From assembly GCA_020635855.1 (NCBI GenBank), contig JACJYZ010000002.1:1426001-1490000 (forward strand): a stretch of 64,000 nt of DNA. The letters run 5' to 3'. A model generated the notes under the pieces. It was not told the DNA's origin. It was given only the letters and a program-made list of their open reading frames with translations, and made no database searches. Shown here piece by piece: positions 51,675-60,329 of the stretch. Made by a program: the position numbers and the translations under genes. The DNA comes from Flavobacteriales bacterium. Its GTDB lineage: Bacteria > Bacteroidota > Bacteroidia > JACJYZ01. Position 1 is the first letter of the stretch, and every line of letters starts with the position of its first letter.

Positions 51675-52454
51675 ATGGCATTCAAAATGAAGATCACATT
51701 TTTAGGAACAGGAACCTCGTCCGGCGTGCCCATGATCGCATGTGAATGTGACGTGTGTAAGTCGGAAGACAGCCGGGATAAAAGGCTGCGGACATCCGTG
51801 ATGGTGGAAACCGGCGGTCAGACCCTGGTGATCGATTCAGGCCCGGATTTCCGTCAGCAGATGCTCGCCAGCCGGGTCATGAAACTCGATGCCTTGCTTT
51901 TCACCCATGAACACAAAGACCATGTGGCCGGGATGGATGATGTGCGTGCGTTCAATTTCCGTGCAAAAAAACCGCTGGATGTGTATGCTACCCAACATGT
52001 GTTCAAATGCCTCGAACGCGAGTTCCATTATGTGTTTCATGATGATGGTTACCCGGGCGTACCCAAGGTGAATGTAAACCTGATCGAACCAGGGACTCCC
52101 TTCGATATAAGCGGACTTGAAGTGATGCCGTTTCGCGTCTGGCATCACAAACTGCCGGTGACAGCTTTCCGGATCGGCGACTTCTCCTATGTGACCGATG
52201 CCAATGCCATGGACGATGAGGCCAAGGATGTGATTCGCAGATCCAGGGTAATGGTGATCAATGCCCTTAGAAAAGAAAAACATATTTCTCACTTTACCCT
52301 TGATGAAGCCATACAGCTGGCAAAGGAATTGGAAGTGGAACAAACCTTCCTCACCCACATCAGTCACCAGCTTGGAAAGCATGCGGAGGTGAGCGTTGAA
52401 CTTCCCTCCAACGTGGCGCTCGCTTTTGATGGCCTGGAGGTAACCCTGACATAA
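51675..52454 (+). CDS. MBL-fold metallo-hydrolase (PhnP-like)
   Basis: This 259-residue protein has the metallo-beta-lactamase motif HEHKDH in LLFTHEHKDHVAGMDDVR and the earlier FLGTGTSSGVPMIACECDVC, with further ligands in RVWHHKLPVTAFRIGDFSYVTDANAMDDEA and FLTHISHQLGKH. The TxSSGVP...CxCxVC pattern is that of PhnP-like phosphodiesterases that act on cyclic phosphates. The substrate here is unknown. It stands alone downstream of the pnt operon, transcribed away from it. Confidence 0.92.
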   Translation: MAFKMKITFLGTGTSSGVPMIACECDVCKSEDSRDKRLRTSVMVETGGQTLVIDSGPDFRQQMLASRVMKLDALLFTHEHKDHVAGMDDVRAFNFRAKKPLDVYATQHVFKCLEREFHYVFHDDGYPGVPKVNVNLIEPGTPFDISGLEVMPFRVWHHKLPVTAFRIGDFSYVTDANAMDDEAKDVIRRSRVMVINALRKEKHISHFTLDEAIQLAKELEVEQTFLTHISHQLGKHAEVSVELPSNVALAFDGLEVTLT

Positions 52455-52691
52455 GAACAAATATGCACGCCAATTCAGGTGTCTGCATGCCCCATGCAGG
52501 TGCCGCCGCTGACGATGCCTCCCAGGTCGGGTTTTCACTTGTGAATCCGATAGGGTGCAAGTTTGTTGTAAATCTTTTGTGTCCTTTCATTCATGCGGGT
52601 TGCGCGATCCGGAATTTTTTGAAATTGATTTGGTATTCTTATCCGGATTTTCGTACTTGCGCCCGTCTCTAATCCCTCTTGATTTCAACCA

Positions 52692-55600
52692 ATGAAACAA
52701 TGCTACCTTACTGTGGCGGCATGCCTGTTTGCATTTATAGGCAATGCCGCTAACGACGGTCCGCGTGACCAATCCCGATCCATGGATGTGCGATACGTCC
52801 GGGCCCAGCAGCATCAACCCAACGAAGCCATCCAGGCCAACCTGCGACAGGCAGATGTTTGGCAGTCTTTCCTTCAGAAACATGGTGCCTGGTATGTTGT
52901 GTATGATGAAAACAACCAGATGCCGCACCGCGCCTTCGGGCAACCCATACCTGTTCCGGTACCGGGTGATCCCCGTGAAAAGGCGATGTACTTCATCCAA
53001 CATGAACTGCAGGGGTTTCACATTCCCGTGGCCGACCTGGAGTTCCTGGAGTTTCATTCATCAGGCAAATATCATTATGTGAACTTCCGGCAACGTTACA
53101 AGGGATTGCCTGTTCGCAACAGCCGCCTAACCTTGAAAATGACGCTGGACGGGCGTGTTGTGATGTTCGGACTGGATGTGTTCAATCATATCAGTATGCC
53201 CGTGGTGCCTTCCGTTTCCAAAGATGCCTCCATCAGCAGCGCCACCGAAGGTATACAGCGATCCATTGAAAGTACGGAAGTGTCACCTGATCTGGAGATC
53301 CTTCCTGTACCGGGTGATGGAAGTTACTCGTTTCATCTTGTTTACAACACAACGGTGCATGCCCGGAACGAGGATGACGCATCGGTGCCTGCCATTTATG
53401 ACGTGTTGGTGGATGCGAATACAGGCAAGCTGTTGTCTCGCAAAGACCGCGTGCGCCAATACGCACATATGAACGACAAAGGCGACAACACCCCCTCGCC
53501 ATACAGCACCGTTACCGTACAGGGTGAAGTGAGTGTGACAAGTCCGCACGATGCCGCCCAGATGTTGCCCATGCCATATGTAGAGATCGGTGGTGTGAAT
53601 GCCGATGTGAACGGAGTGGCTACATTGCCTTCCGACCCCGCATCCGCTACGGTGAACCTGAAAGGGCCATATGCAGTGGTATATGTGGGTGCATCCGGTA
53701 CCACCGGTTACTCTTACAATGCTACCGGTCTAACCACCGGCAGCAATACGGTGGACCTCACATCCAACATCATCACCGAGGCCATTTCCGGATACTATCA
53801 TACCAACATCATTCACGACTACATGCGCACCAAGTTCACATCGTTCACCGATATGGATACCCAACTGCCGGTGAGGGTGCAGCGGACCGATGGTAACTGC
53901 AACGCGTTCTATGACGGTGCCAGTATTAACTTCTATGTGACCGGTAACAACTGCTACGCCCTGTCGATGCTGGGTGATGTGGTGTATCATGAATATGGTC
54001 ACGGCATCAACGACAACTATTACCAGTCAAAAGGTTCGTTCTTCGCCAACGGTGCCATGAACGAAGGCTATGCTGACGTATGGGCCATCGGTGTGACCGA
54101 ACTGCCTTATATTGGAAAAGGCACCTACCAGGATGATGCGGCGGCCTTGTTCCGCTGCTATGCCCCCGAATGCGAACCGAAGGTGTATCCCAAAGACCTC
54201 ATCGGTGAAGTGCATGCCGACGGTGAGATCATTGCGGGCGCATGGTACGATGTGGCCCTCAATTTCGGATCGGTGCAGGATATGATGGACCTCTTCAGTG
54301 CTACCTTTAACGGACTGGCCACCGGTCCCGACGGAACAGAAGGAGATGTGTACACCGAGATACTGATCGATGCATTGCAAGAAGATGACGACAACGGAGA
54401 TATCACAGACGGAACACCCCGCGCACTCGACATTGTGAATGCATTTGCACGGCACGGCATCACCCTGCTGTCGAACGCAACACTCTTGCATACAGACCTG
54501 ACTTCGGCCACTCCAGCCACGCCCATCACCATTACAGCCGATATCACATTCACCTATGCATGGGCATTCCAGAATGCCTATTGCTGGTATACCGTGAATG
54601 AATCATCCACCCTGAAGTCGGTGGCGCTGACCAATTCGGGAGGCAGTACCTACACCGGACAAATTCCTGCACAACCTGATGGATCGCTGGTGCGCTATTA
54701 TGTGGGACTGGAAGATATTTACAACAAGATCGCCGCGGTGCAACCCGTTGGTGCCGACAAAGCCGTGTTCCCGAACATCCCTTATTTCGTTACGGTAGGG
54801 TTTACCAAACAGCAGTATGAAGACTTCGATGACTTCTCCGGCAACTGGGTGGTGGGTGCCTCGGACGACAATGCCACAACCGGTCTCTGGACCATCGATA
54901 TTCCCATTCCATCCTATGCAGACCTGGATGGCGACGGCAACCCAGACGTGGGCGACCCTGACGCTCTGGTACAGGTGGATGATGATTACACGCCCGCTTC
55001 CGGTGCTATTGCATGTGCCTTTACGGGCAATGCCAATTCATCTTCCGATGCAATCGGTACGAACGATGTGGACGGTGGCAAGACCTCCATCATATCTCCC
55101 GTATGGGACCTGACCGGTATGACCAACCCGCTGTTCACCTGGAGGCGCTGGTACGTGAACGGCCCCGTGGGTGGAGCTAACCCTGGAAACGACTGGTGGC
55201 AGGCATTCATCTCCACCGATGATGGCAACACATGGACCAAGATCGAAGAAACCAATGCACAGGATCGCAGCTGGAGAAGGTTCGCCTTCCGTGTGCGTGA
55301 TTATGTGACACCTTCTGCACAGGTGAAGCTGAAGTTTGTGGCTTCCGATAGCTTGCATCCCAACCAGGGCCTGAACCTGGACGGTGGCAGCATTGTAGAA
55401 GCAGCGCTCGATGACATCGAACTCTGGGAGGCCGGTAACTACCCGCTCGGTAAAGAAGAACAGGAATTGATCCGCTATAAAGTGTTCCCGAATCCTGCCA
55501 CCACGGAGGTAGGTGTCGACTTTGAGTTGCAGCGCCCTGAACCCGTGCGTGTGACCTTAATGAACAACCTCGGGCAGGAAGTATACAGCCACGACTTCGG

Positions 55601-55724
55601 ATCCATGTCAACCGGCGCACACCATGTAACGGTTCCGACAGATGATTTGGCGCCCGGCATGTACATGCTCCTGTTCGAAGCCGGAAACATCCGGAAAGGC
55701 GAGAAGGTGACGTTGATGAAATAG
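52692..55724 (+). CDS. M36-like (fungalysin) metalloprotease with T9SS sorting domain
   Basis: This 1010-residue secreted protein has a signal peptide (CYLTVAACLFAFIGNA), an FTP/propeptide-like region to about residue 230, and a zinc metalloprotease domain with YHEYGHGIND (HEYGH, residues 433-437) and the downstream glutamate in NEGYADVWAIG, as in M36 peptidases. A C-terminal region with beta-sandwich domains follows, then a T9SS tail (VFPNPATTEVGVDFEL, RVTLMNNLGQEVYSH, PGMYMLLFEAGN). The family activates by cleaving its own propeptide. It is monocistronic with a terminator 20 nt downstream. Confidence 0.92.
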   Translation: MKQCYLTVAACLFAFIGNAANDGPRDQSRSMDVRYVRAQQHQPNEAIQANLRQADVWQSFLQKHGAWYVVYDENNQMPHRAFGQPIPVPVPGDPREKAMYFIQHELQGFHIPVADLEFLEFHSSGKYHYVNFRQRYKGLPVRNSRLTLKMTLDGRVVMFGLDVFNHISMPVVPSVSKDASISSATEGIQRSIESTEVSPDLEILPVPGDGSYSFHLVYNTTVHARNEDDASVPAIYDVLVDANTGKLLSRKDRVRQYAHMNDKGDNTPSPYSTVTVQGEVSVTSPHDAAQMLPMPYVEIGGVNADVNGVATLPSDPASATVNLKGPYAVVYVGASGTTGYSYNATGLTTGSNTVDLTSNIITEAISGYYHTNIIHDYMRTKFTSFTDMDTQLPVRVQRTDGNCNAFYDGASINFYVTGNNCYALSMLGDVVYHEYGHGINDNYYQSKGSFFANGAMNEGYADVWAIGVTELPYIGKGTYQDDAAALFRCYAPECEPKVYPKDLIGEVHADGEIIAGAWYDVALNFGSVQDMMDLFSATFNGLATGPDGTEGDVYTEILIDALQEDDDNGDITDGTPRALDIVNAFARHGITLLSNATLLHTDLTSATPATPITITADITFTYAWAFQNAYCWYTVNESSTLKSVALTNSGGSTYTGQIPAQPDGSLVRYYVGLEDIYNKIAAVQPVGADKAVFPNIPYFVTVGFTKQQYEDFDDFSGNWVVGASDDNATTGLWTIDIPIPSYADLDGDGNPDVGDPDALVQVDDDYTPASGAIACAFTGNANSSSDAIGTNDVDGGKTSIISPVWDLTGMTNPLFTWRRWYVNGPVGGANPGNDWWQAFISTDDGNTWTKIEETNAQDRSWRRFAFRVRDYVTPSAQVKLKFVASDSLHPNQGLNLDGGSIVEAALDDIELWEAGNYPLGKEEQELIRYKVFPNPATTEVGVDFELQRPEPVRVTLMNNLGQEVYSHDFGSMSTGAHHVTVPTDDLAPGMYMLLFEAGNIRKGEKVTLMK

Positions 55725-55744
55725 GTGGTGTTTACTACAAATGT

Positions 55745-55777
55745 AAAAGCCCCTTGCTGTTAGCGAGGGGCTTTTTT
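55745..55777 (+). terminator. intrinsic terminator of the metalloprotease gene
   Basis: AAAAGCCCCTTGC pairs with GCGAGGGGCTTTT (one T-G) around a 5-nt loop, followed by a T-run. Confidence 0.92.
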
Positions 55778-55806
55778 GTTGGATGTGCAACGGTGACGGG
55801 GCGCGT

Positions 55807-55925
55807 GGCACGGACGAGGACGTCCGCGCCAGCGGGGGTGTATAGATATTCAACATGTCGAGTGCTGGTGCGGACGTCTTCGTCCGTGCCACGTCCGTTG
55901 ATCTTTCCACGTCCGTGCCAGAAGT
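55807..55925. repeat. REP-like palindromes R1 and R2 in inverted order
   Basis: R1 (plus, 55807-55835) has arms CGGACG and CGTCCG around AGGA, with flanking GGC/GCC. R2 (minus, 55864-55890) has the same arms around AAGA. The two are about 35 nt apart in opposite orientation, the layout of a REPIN. Two half units, each containing ACGTCCG, follow at 55891-55897 and 55912-55922, ending 11 nt from the RAYT gene. Confidence 0.78.
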
Positions 55926-55935
55926 ACACGACGGC

Positions 55936-56493
55936 CTAACTGCATCCGTCAAATAAAACCACATCAAGCAAGCCTTTCATGTTTGCATAATTTCGCGCGG
56001 AACTGAATACATAGTCTTCAGGTTTATCCACGATTAGGTCTTTCACGGGATTCATGTGAATATAGTTTAGCTTCTGTCGTATAAAAGGAATGGAGTATAC
56101 GACTTTCGCATGGTTACCATCCTGCCAGACCTTCCATTTTTGGTTTTGTTTGAGATAAGGCCGATTGTCTTTAAGTAGTTCAAGCAGCCATGCACGACGG
56201 CTTTCAGGTTCATCCTTGATGGTTTGAATGATTTGTTTGCTGGAAAACGTTTTGAAATCGCGAAGTATTCCGGATAGCTTATGTTCCTCATCAGCCTGGC
56301 AGATCATGTGCAGATGACTTGGCATTATGCAATATGCATAGATGATCAGGCCTTTGTTTTTTTGGCAGTAGGCCAGGCAGTCGACTATGCGTTTTCTTTG
56401 AATCAGCCGGGAGAAAATGTCGATCCATCCTACAACTGTCATTGTTACGAAGTAGGCTTTATCCGGCTGATGTATCCTGTAATTACTGGACAT
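55936..56493 (-). CDS. REP-associated tyrosine transposase (RAYT)
   Basis: This 185-residue Y1/HUH transposase has the HUH motif in IMPSHLHMICQ, the Tyr-containing YIHMNPVKDLIV near the C-terminus and PEDYVFSSARNYA, all characteristic of RAYTs (Transposase_17). RAYTs are single-copy, usually immobile genes that mobilise short palindromic REP sequences in other bacteria. The gene is flanked by REP-like units R1/R2 at one side and R3 at the other, which strengthens the call. It appears complete. Confidence 0.88.
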   Translation of the reverse strand: MSSNYRIHQPDKAYFVTMTVVGWIDIFSRLIQRKRIVDCLAYCQKNKGLIIYAYCIMPSHLHMICQADEEHKLSGILRDFKTFSSKQIIQTIKDEPESRRAWLLELLKDNRPYLKQNQKWKVWQDGNHAKVVYSIPFIRQKLNYIHMNPVKDLIVDKPEDYVFSSARNYANMKGLLDVVLFDGCS

Positions 56494-56591
56494 GTAACAA
56501 AATTACAAGATGAAATACAGCTGGTGATCCAAAGAAGTGTCGAGACTTGCATGTGTATGTTTAGGAAAGCGATTGGTTGAAAAGAAATGTG

Positions 56592-56620
56592 GGCACGGAC
56601 GAGGACGTCCGCGCCAGCGG
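56592..56620 (+). repeat. REP-like palindrome R3
   Basis: Same arms CGGACG/CGTCCG around AGGA as R1, with the same flanking GGGC and AGCGG. It lies between the RAYT start and the HEPN gene. The remainder of 56494-56729 shows nothing else. Confidence 0.78.
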
Positions 56621-56729
56621 CGGAGGAATGTGTTTGGCGAATGCTGTGCCTTTGTCGGTCTAATTCATAGCTTTGAGCCATGAAATGAAAAGGTGCGTTC
56701 CTGTATACAGGTTTATGGGTTAATTAATA

Positions 56730-57347
56730 ATGTTTGTCATGACAATGCCAGAAGAACTTGAAGATTTTATTCGGGATCAATGGAATATTTTGGTTGATCT
56801 TCATATATGTATTGAAAACCTGAAGAGGCTTTATGAAACTAAATATGAATTTGAAGATCAATTCAAAACACATGGTTTTTTTGGACATCATGTTTATCAA
56901 TTAGCATTTATTGCTGTTGTTCAACTATCCAAACTTCTGAATAACTCGTCCAATGAAAAGCGCAGTTTTACTAAACTCTGTAACAAATTGGAAAACTCGT
57001 GTTTTGGTGAGGACTTAAGAGATTCCACAAAACCCGTTCGGGAATTTGTTAAGGAGAAGATTCAGGAAAATGAAGATGCTATTAGTAGAATTATTACCGC
57101 CAGAAATAAAGTCTTCGCTCATAAAGACCCCAATAGCGGGGTTGTGATCCCGAATCTTGCTGAGATTGAAGACATGGTTAATTTGTCCGCAGAGCTTTTT
57201 AAAAGCTTATGTGGTCACCTGTCTTCAATGGAGTATTGTTTTGAGGTAAAGGATGGCTGGGGTATCGACTATGTCATGTTGCACATGTCCCGATCCTTTG
57301 AATATGATCAAGAGGAGCTTAAGCGTAAGTTAGATGAGTTAACATAG
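56730..57347 (+). CDS. HEPN (AbiU2-like) domain protein, AT-rich
   Basis: This 205-residue, mostly helical protein has the RNase-type HEPN motif in RIITARNKVFAHKDP (R-x5-H), followed by helices with SAELFKSL. The pattern is that of AbiU2-like HEPN proteins, some of which belong to abortive-infection or toxin systems; a defence role here is inference. No antitoxin gene adjoins it. Its base composition is visibly lower in GC than that of its neighbours, suggesting transfer. It lies between REP units R3 and R4, with R4 starting at its last base. Confidence 0.72.
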   Translation: MFVMTMPEELEDFIRDQWNILVDLHICIENLKRLYETKYEFEDQFKTHGFFGHHVYQLAFIAVVQLSKLLNNSSNEKRSFTKLCNKLENSCFGEDLRDSTKPVREFVKEKIQENEDAISRIITARNKVFAHKDPNSGVVIPNLAEIEDMVNLSAELFKSLCGHLSSMEYCFEVKDGWGIDYVMLHMSRSFEYDQEELKRKLDELT

Positions 57348-57369
57348 CCCGGACGAGGATATTCGCGCC
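57347..57369 (+). repeat. degenerate REP-like unit R4
   Basis: CCCGGACGAGG followed by ATATTCGCGCC keeps the 5' arm and loop of the unit but the 3' arm is altered. It overlaps the last base of the HEPN gene's stop codon. Confidence 0.5.
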
Positions 57370-57372
57370 TAC

Positions 57373-57561
57373 ATGGTTGAAACAATCCATAGCATCAAAC
57401 ATTTGATCATCTTCCTTCTTTTACTGGCCGCCTGCGGCCCGGGTGAAAAGCCCTTTGATAAAAAGCAGTGGGCGGACCAGGAGCCGGGAACTTATCGTTA
57501 CCGCGAAAGCATGGTGGGCGACCTCATGCAAAGCCATCTGCACAAGGGAATGAAGGTGAAC
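57373..57561 (+). pseudogene. small lipoprotein, N-terminal half, cut by IS3
   Basis: Reading MVETIHSIKHLIIFLLLLAACGPG…, this is a lipoprotein signal with lipobox LAAC; codons 1-63 lead to the end at …HKGMKVN. The IS3 element begins right after. In the interrupted state the frame would end at once with a stop inside the IS. When the IS and one copy of the target duplication are removed, the frame continues at 58803 to give a 123-residue protein. Function unknown. Confidence 0.78.
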
Positions 57562-57573
57562 TGAAGACTCCCC

Positions 57574-58392
57574 TTAATTCGTAGCAGTTAAAACTAACGA
57601 TTTCCAATCAGATTGTTGATCGGGCAGGAACGTCGAAGAGGCGTAGCCTCGAAGACGTTCCTGGGCAAAAGCCACTGGCGTCTTATATCCCAATGATGAG
57701 TGCGGACGCTCATTGTTGTAGATCCACATCCATGCGTGGGACAACAGCTGTGCATCTTTCAGTCGGGTGAACGAAAAAGCATCCAATACTTCTTCCCGGT
57801 AGGTTTTATTGAACCGCTCCACATATCCGTTCTGATGGGGCTTTCCCTTCTCTATAAACTTCATCTGGATACCTCTTCTCTCAGCCCATTCCTCCATGGC
57901 CTGGGCAATGAACTCCGGACCGTTGTCTACCCTAATGCGTTCAGGTTTTCCCCGCCAGGCGATCAATTGATCCAATTGGCGGATCACCCGCTTGCTGGTC
58001 AGACTGGTGTCAATGGTGATATTGAGCACCTCTCTGTTGTAATCATCAATGATGTTAAAGGAGCGAAACTTGATGCCATTGTACAATCCGTCATGCATGA
58101 AGTCCATGCTCCAGGTTACATTCGAATACAGTGGCTGAAGCAGCGGTTCTTTCACCCGCAGTGGAAGTCTCTTCTTTGTTTTGCGGCGCAGGTTCAATCC
58201 CATCTCTGTATAGATGCGGTATACCCGTTTATGATTCCATATGTAGTTCATGTTGCGTAAGCGGTGGTGCATCATCCAGAAGCCCCAGCGGCTATGCAGC
58301 TCGGCCAGTTCCGCCAACCGGTCACGGATCATCTGATCGTCCTTGGGTTTGGGGTGGTAGTAATACACCGACTGTTGGATGGTAAACAACAC
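57574..58392 (-). CDS. IS3-family transposase OrfB (integrase core)
   Basis: This 272-residue (from a GTG) DDE transposase has WSMDFMHD, VDNGPEFIAQAM and GYVERFNKTYREEVLDAF, holding the D, D and E catalytic residues, with NNERPHSSLGYKTPVAFAQ at the end. The frame extends upstream to the slippery run at 58470-58476 without a stop, so the natural product is probably an OrfAB fusion made by -1 frameshifting. Its stop lies 12 nt from the IS end. Confidence 0.95.
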   Translation of the reverse strand: MLFTIQQSVYYYHPKPKDDQMIRDRLAELAELHSRWGFWMMHHRLRNMNYIWNHKRVYRIYTEMGLNLRRKTKKRLPLRVKEPLLQPLYSNVTWSMDFMHDGLYNGIKFRSFNIIDDYNREVLNITIDTSLTSKRVIRQLDQLIAWRGKPERIRVDNGPEFIAQAMEEWAERRGIQMKFIEKGKPHQNGYVERFNKTYREEVLDAFSFTRLKDAQLLSHAWMWIYNNERPHSSLGYKTPVAFAQERLRGYASSTFLPDQQSDWKSLVLTATN

Positions 58393-58463
58393 ACAGGCCT
58401 GCCGGATGCTGATCTTATGTTGATGATTTGCATAACCGATCAGCTCGCGCTTCTCGGCAGGCC

Positions 58464-58730
58464 CTAGAGCTTTTTTTCAATCACATCTTTCAGTACGGTG
58501 ATGTGCAGGGTCTGCTCCGCTACGATCTTCTTGTATTGGGCCAGTTCGCTCTCCAGTTCTTTCAACCGTTTGAGTTGGTTGACTTCAAGCCCGGAGTACT
58601 TGCTCTTCCACTGGTAAAACGTGGGCTGACTGATGCCGTGTTCCCGGCAGATGTCGTTGACACTTTTGCCCGATTGCTGCTCCTTGAGAATGCTTACAAT
58701 CTGGCTCTCGGTGAATTTGCTCTTCTTCAT
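58464..58730 (-). CDS. IS3-family transposase OrfA
   Basis: This 88-residue protein has a helix-turn-helix (FTESQIVSILKEQQSGKSVNDICREHGISQPTFYQWKSKY) and a leucine-zipper-like helix at the end (LKRLKELESELAQYKKIV), as in IS3/IS911 OrfA. It ends at VIEKKL just after the slippery heptamer A_AAA_AAG, from which a -1 shift leads into OrfB (next codons GCT CTA GGG). Confidence 0.95.
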   Translation of the reverse strand: MKKSKFTESQIVSILKEQQSGKSVNDICREHGISQPTFYQWKSKYSGLEVNQLKRLKELESELAQYKKIVAEQTLHITVLKDVIEKKL

Positions 58731-58802
58731 TTTGTTCCCTGTTAAAGTTAGCGACTAATTTCTATTTTTATTCGCTACGTTTTTTAGGGAAGTCTTCAGA
58801 AC

Positions 58803-58985
58803 GAAGTGTTGGGCCTCCTGGGCGAACCCGACTGTTACGGACCCGACGAGCCCAATACCTTCTGGTATGGTGTGATGATGAAGTTCAATTGGGACGATTA
58901 CCCGGTAGAAACCAAAACGCTGGCATTTCAGTACGGGCCTGATTCAACGATCACCGGCTTCTGGCTCAACCATTGGGAGAAGTAA
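58803..58985 (+). pseudogene. small lipoprotein, C-terminal half, cut by IS3
   Basis: Codons EVLGLLGEPDCYGPDEPNTFWYGVMMKFNWDDYPVETKTLAF… to a TAA stop continue the frame of 57373-57561 after the IS. Together the two parts give a 123-residue lipoprotein with a compact beta-rich end (GFWLNHWEK). It has no start codon of its own and is presumably inactive. Confidence 0.75.
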
Positions 58986-59040
58986 ATGATAAGGTCAGTG
59001 ACGAACCATTTTCAAATCGTCACATTCCCTCATTTTCAAA

Positions 59041-60309
59041 TCACCCCACCCAATGAACTTGCCCCTTGTTGATAGCACCCAGTGCTTTTCCTTTCAGTTC
59101 CTGTTGCAGGAACGGTGAGTTTTTGGATCGCGATGCCAGTTGCTTCTCTTCCACCTGCCAGAGGTGGTTGGGGTTGAAGAGCGTAAGGTTGGCCTGCTGT
59201 CCTTCGTCTACCACCGGTTGTGCCAGGCCGAGGATGCGGCGCGGGTTGGCGGAGAGGGCCTTGATGACCGTTGCCAGGTCTGCTGTTTTTTCAAGAGCGG
59301 TCCATGCGGCGGCGAATGCGGTTTCAAAACCTACGGCGCCGAAAGCGGCAAGGTCGAATTCTTTTCTCTTTTCATCCTGGTCTTCCGGCCAGTGGTCGGA
59401 GCAGATCACGTCGATGATGCCTTGTGCTACAGCTTTCCGCATCGCGTCTCTATCGGATTTGGAACGGAAAGGAGGGATGACTTTGGCGTTGCTGTCAAAG
59501 TCAGACAGTGCATCTTCTGTCAGCAGCAGGTGATGGGCTGCTACGCCAGCGGTTACCTGGGTACCTTTCTGGCGTGCGTTTTTTACCAGTTCCGAAGCAG
59601 ACTTGGCGGATAGGGTGGAGAAGTGAATGCGTGAGCCCGTGTACTGTGCCAGGTAGATGTCGCGGTTCACCATCAGTTCTTCAGAGAGTACGGGGATGGT
59701 TGCCATACCCAGGGAGGTGGCCACCGGGCCTTCGTGGGCGATGCCTTTGCCGGCGATGTTCTTTTCAAAGGGAAAGCTGAGGATCAGGCCTCCGAAATCT
59801 TTTGAGTACTGAAGTGCCAGGCGTTGCAGGTTTCCATTGCTCACGGGGTGTTTGCCGTCCGTGAACCCAACCGCACCGGCTTGCTTCATGTCGTGCATCT
59901 CGGTAAGGTTTTCGCCTTTCAATCCTTCCGAAACAGCGCCGTACGGGTGTACATCCACCAGGTAGGATTTACATTGGTTGATGACGTATTCGATATCTGA
60001 TTTTGAGTCTCTCGGCGGATGGGTGTCGGGCAGCAGGGCGATGCCGGTGAAGCCGCCGCGCATTGCAGCGTTGCAGGCAGATGCCAGGTTCTCTTTGTAT
60101 TCGTGGCCCGGGTCGGGAACAAAGGCCTGCATGTCAAACCACCCCGGAGACACGTGCAGGTTGTCGGCTTCCAGCTTTTCAGCACCGCGTGGGTTCAGGT
60201 TGGTGCCGATGCGCGTGATCTTTCCGCTTTCAATCAGAATGTCTCTTTTCTTGTTGTGATGGGGTGAGTCAGGGTCGATAATCCTGGCAGACTTGATCCA
60301 GATTTTCAT
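59041..60309 (-). CDS. dihydroorotase-like protein lacking the HxH metal motif
   Basis: This 422-residue amidohydrolase-fold protein has the overall PyrC pattern (PGWFDMQ, AAMRGGFTGIALLPDTHPP, ALSANPRRILGL). But at residues 59-63 the active enzyme's DxHxH reads DMQAF, losing both histidines that bind zinc; SDHWPED stands where IATDHAPH is expected. It may be a non-catalytic subunit, as known for inactive dihydroorotases that accompany aspartate transcarbamoylase, or have changed function. It follows the BatA gene after 20 nt on the same transcript. Confidence 0.85.
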   Translation of the reverse strand: MKIWIKSARIIDPDSPHHNKKRDILIESGKITRIGTNLNPRGAEKLEADNLHVSPGWFDMQAFVPDPGHEYKENLASACNAAMRGGFTGIALLPDTHPPRDSKSDIEYVINQCKSYLVDVHPYGAVSEGLKGENLTEMHDMKQAGAVGFTDGKHPVSNGNLQRLALQYSKDFGGLILSFPFEKNIAGKGIAHEGPVATSLGMATIPVLSEELMVNRDIYLAQYTGSRIHFSTLSAKSASELVKNARQKGTQVTAGVAAHHLLLTEDALSDFDSNAKVIPPFRSKSDRDAMRKAVAQGIIDVICSDHWPEDQDEKRKEFDLAAFGAVGFETAFAAAWTALEKTADLATVIKALSANPRRILGLAQPVVDEGQQANLTLFNPNHLWQVEEKQLASRSKNSPFLQQELKGKALGAINKGQVHWVG

Positions 60310-60329
60310 AGGTGATCGTGTCTTTTGTT

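Larger units (their letters stand above)
57562..58798 (-). mobile_element. IS3-family insertion sequence, 1237 bp
   Basis: The element begins TGAAGACT...CGTAGC and its other end, read inward, is TGAAGACT...CGTAGC, imperfect inverted repeats of about 24 bp with TG...CA termini. Both ends are flanked by GAAC (57558-57561 and 58799-58802), a 4-bp target duplication. It carries orfA and orfB on the minus strand joined by a slippery A-run. Intact in all visible parts. Confidence 0.95.

Noticed and set aside
55807..55925. Considering the palindromes as terminators of the RAYT or protease genes
   Set aside because: No T-run follows them, the protease already has a terminator at 55745, and the same unit recurs at 56592.
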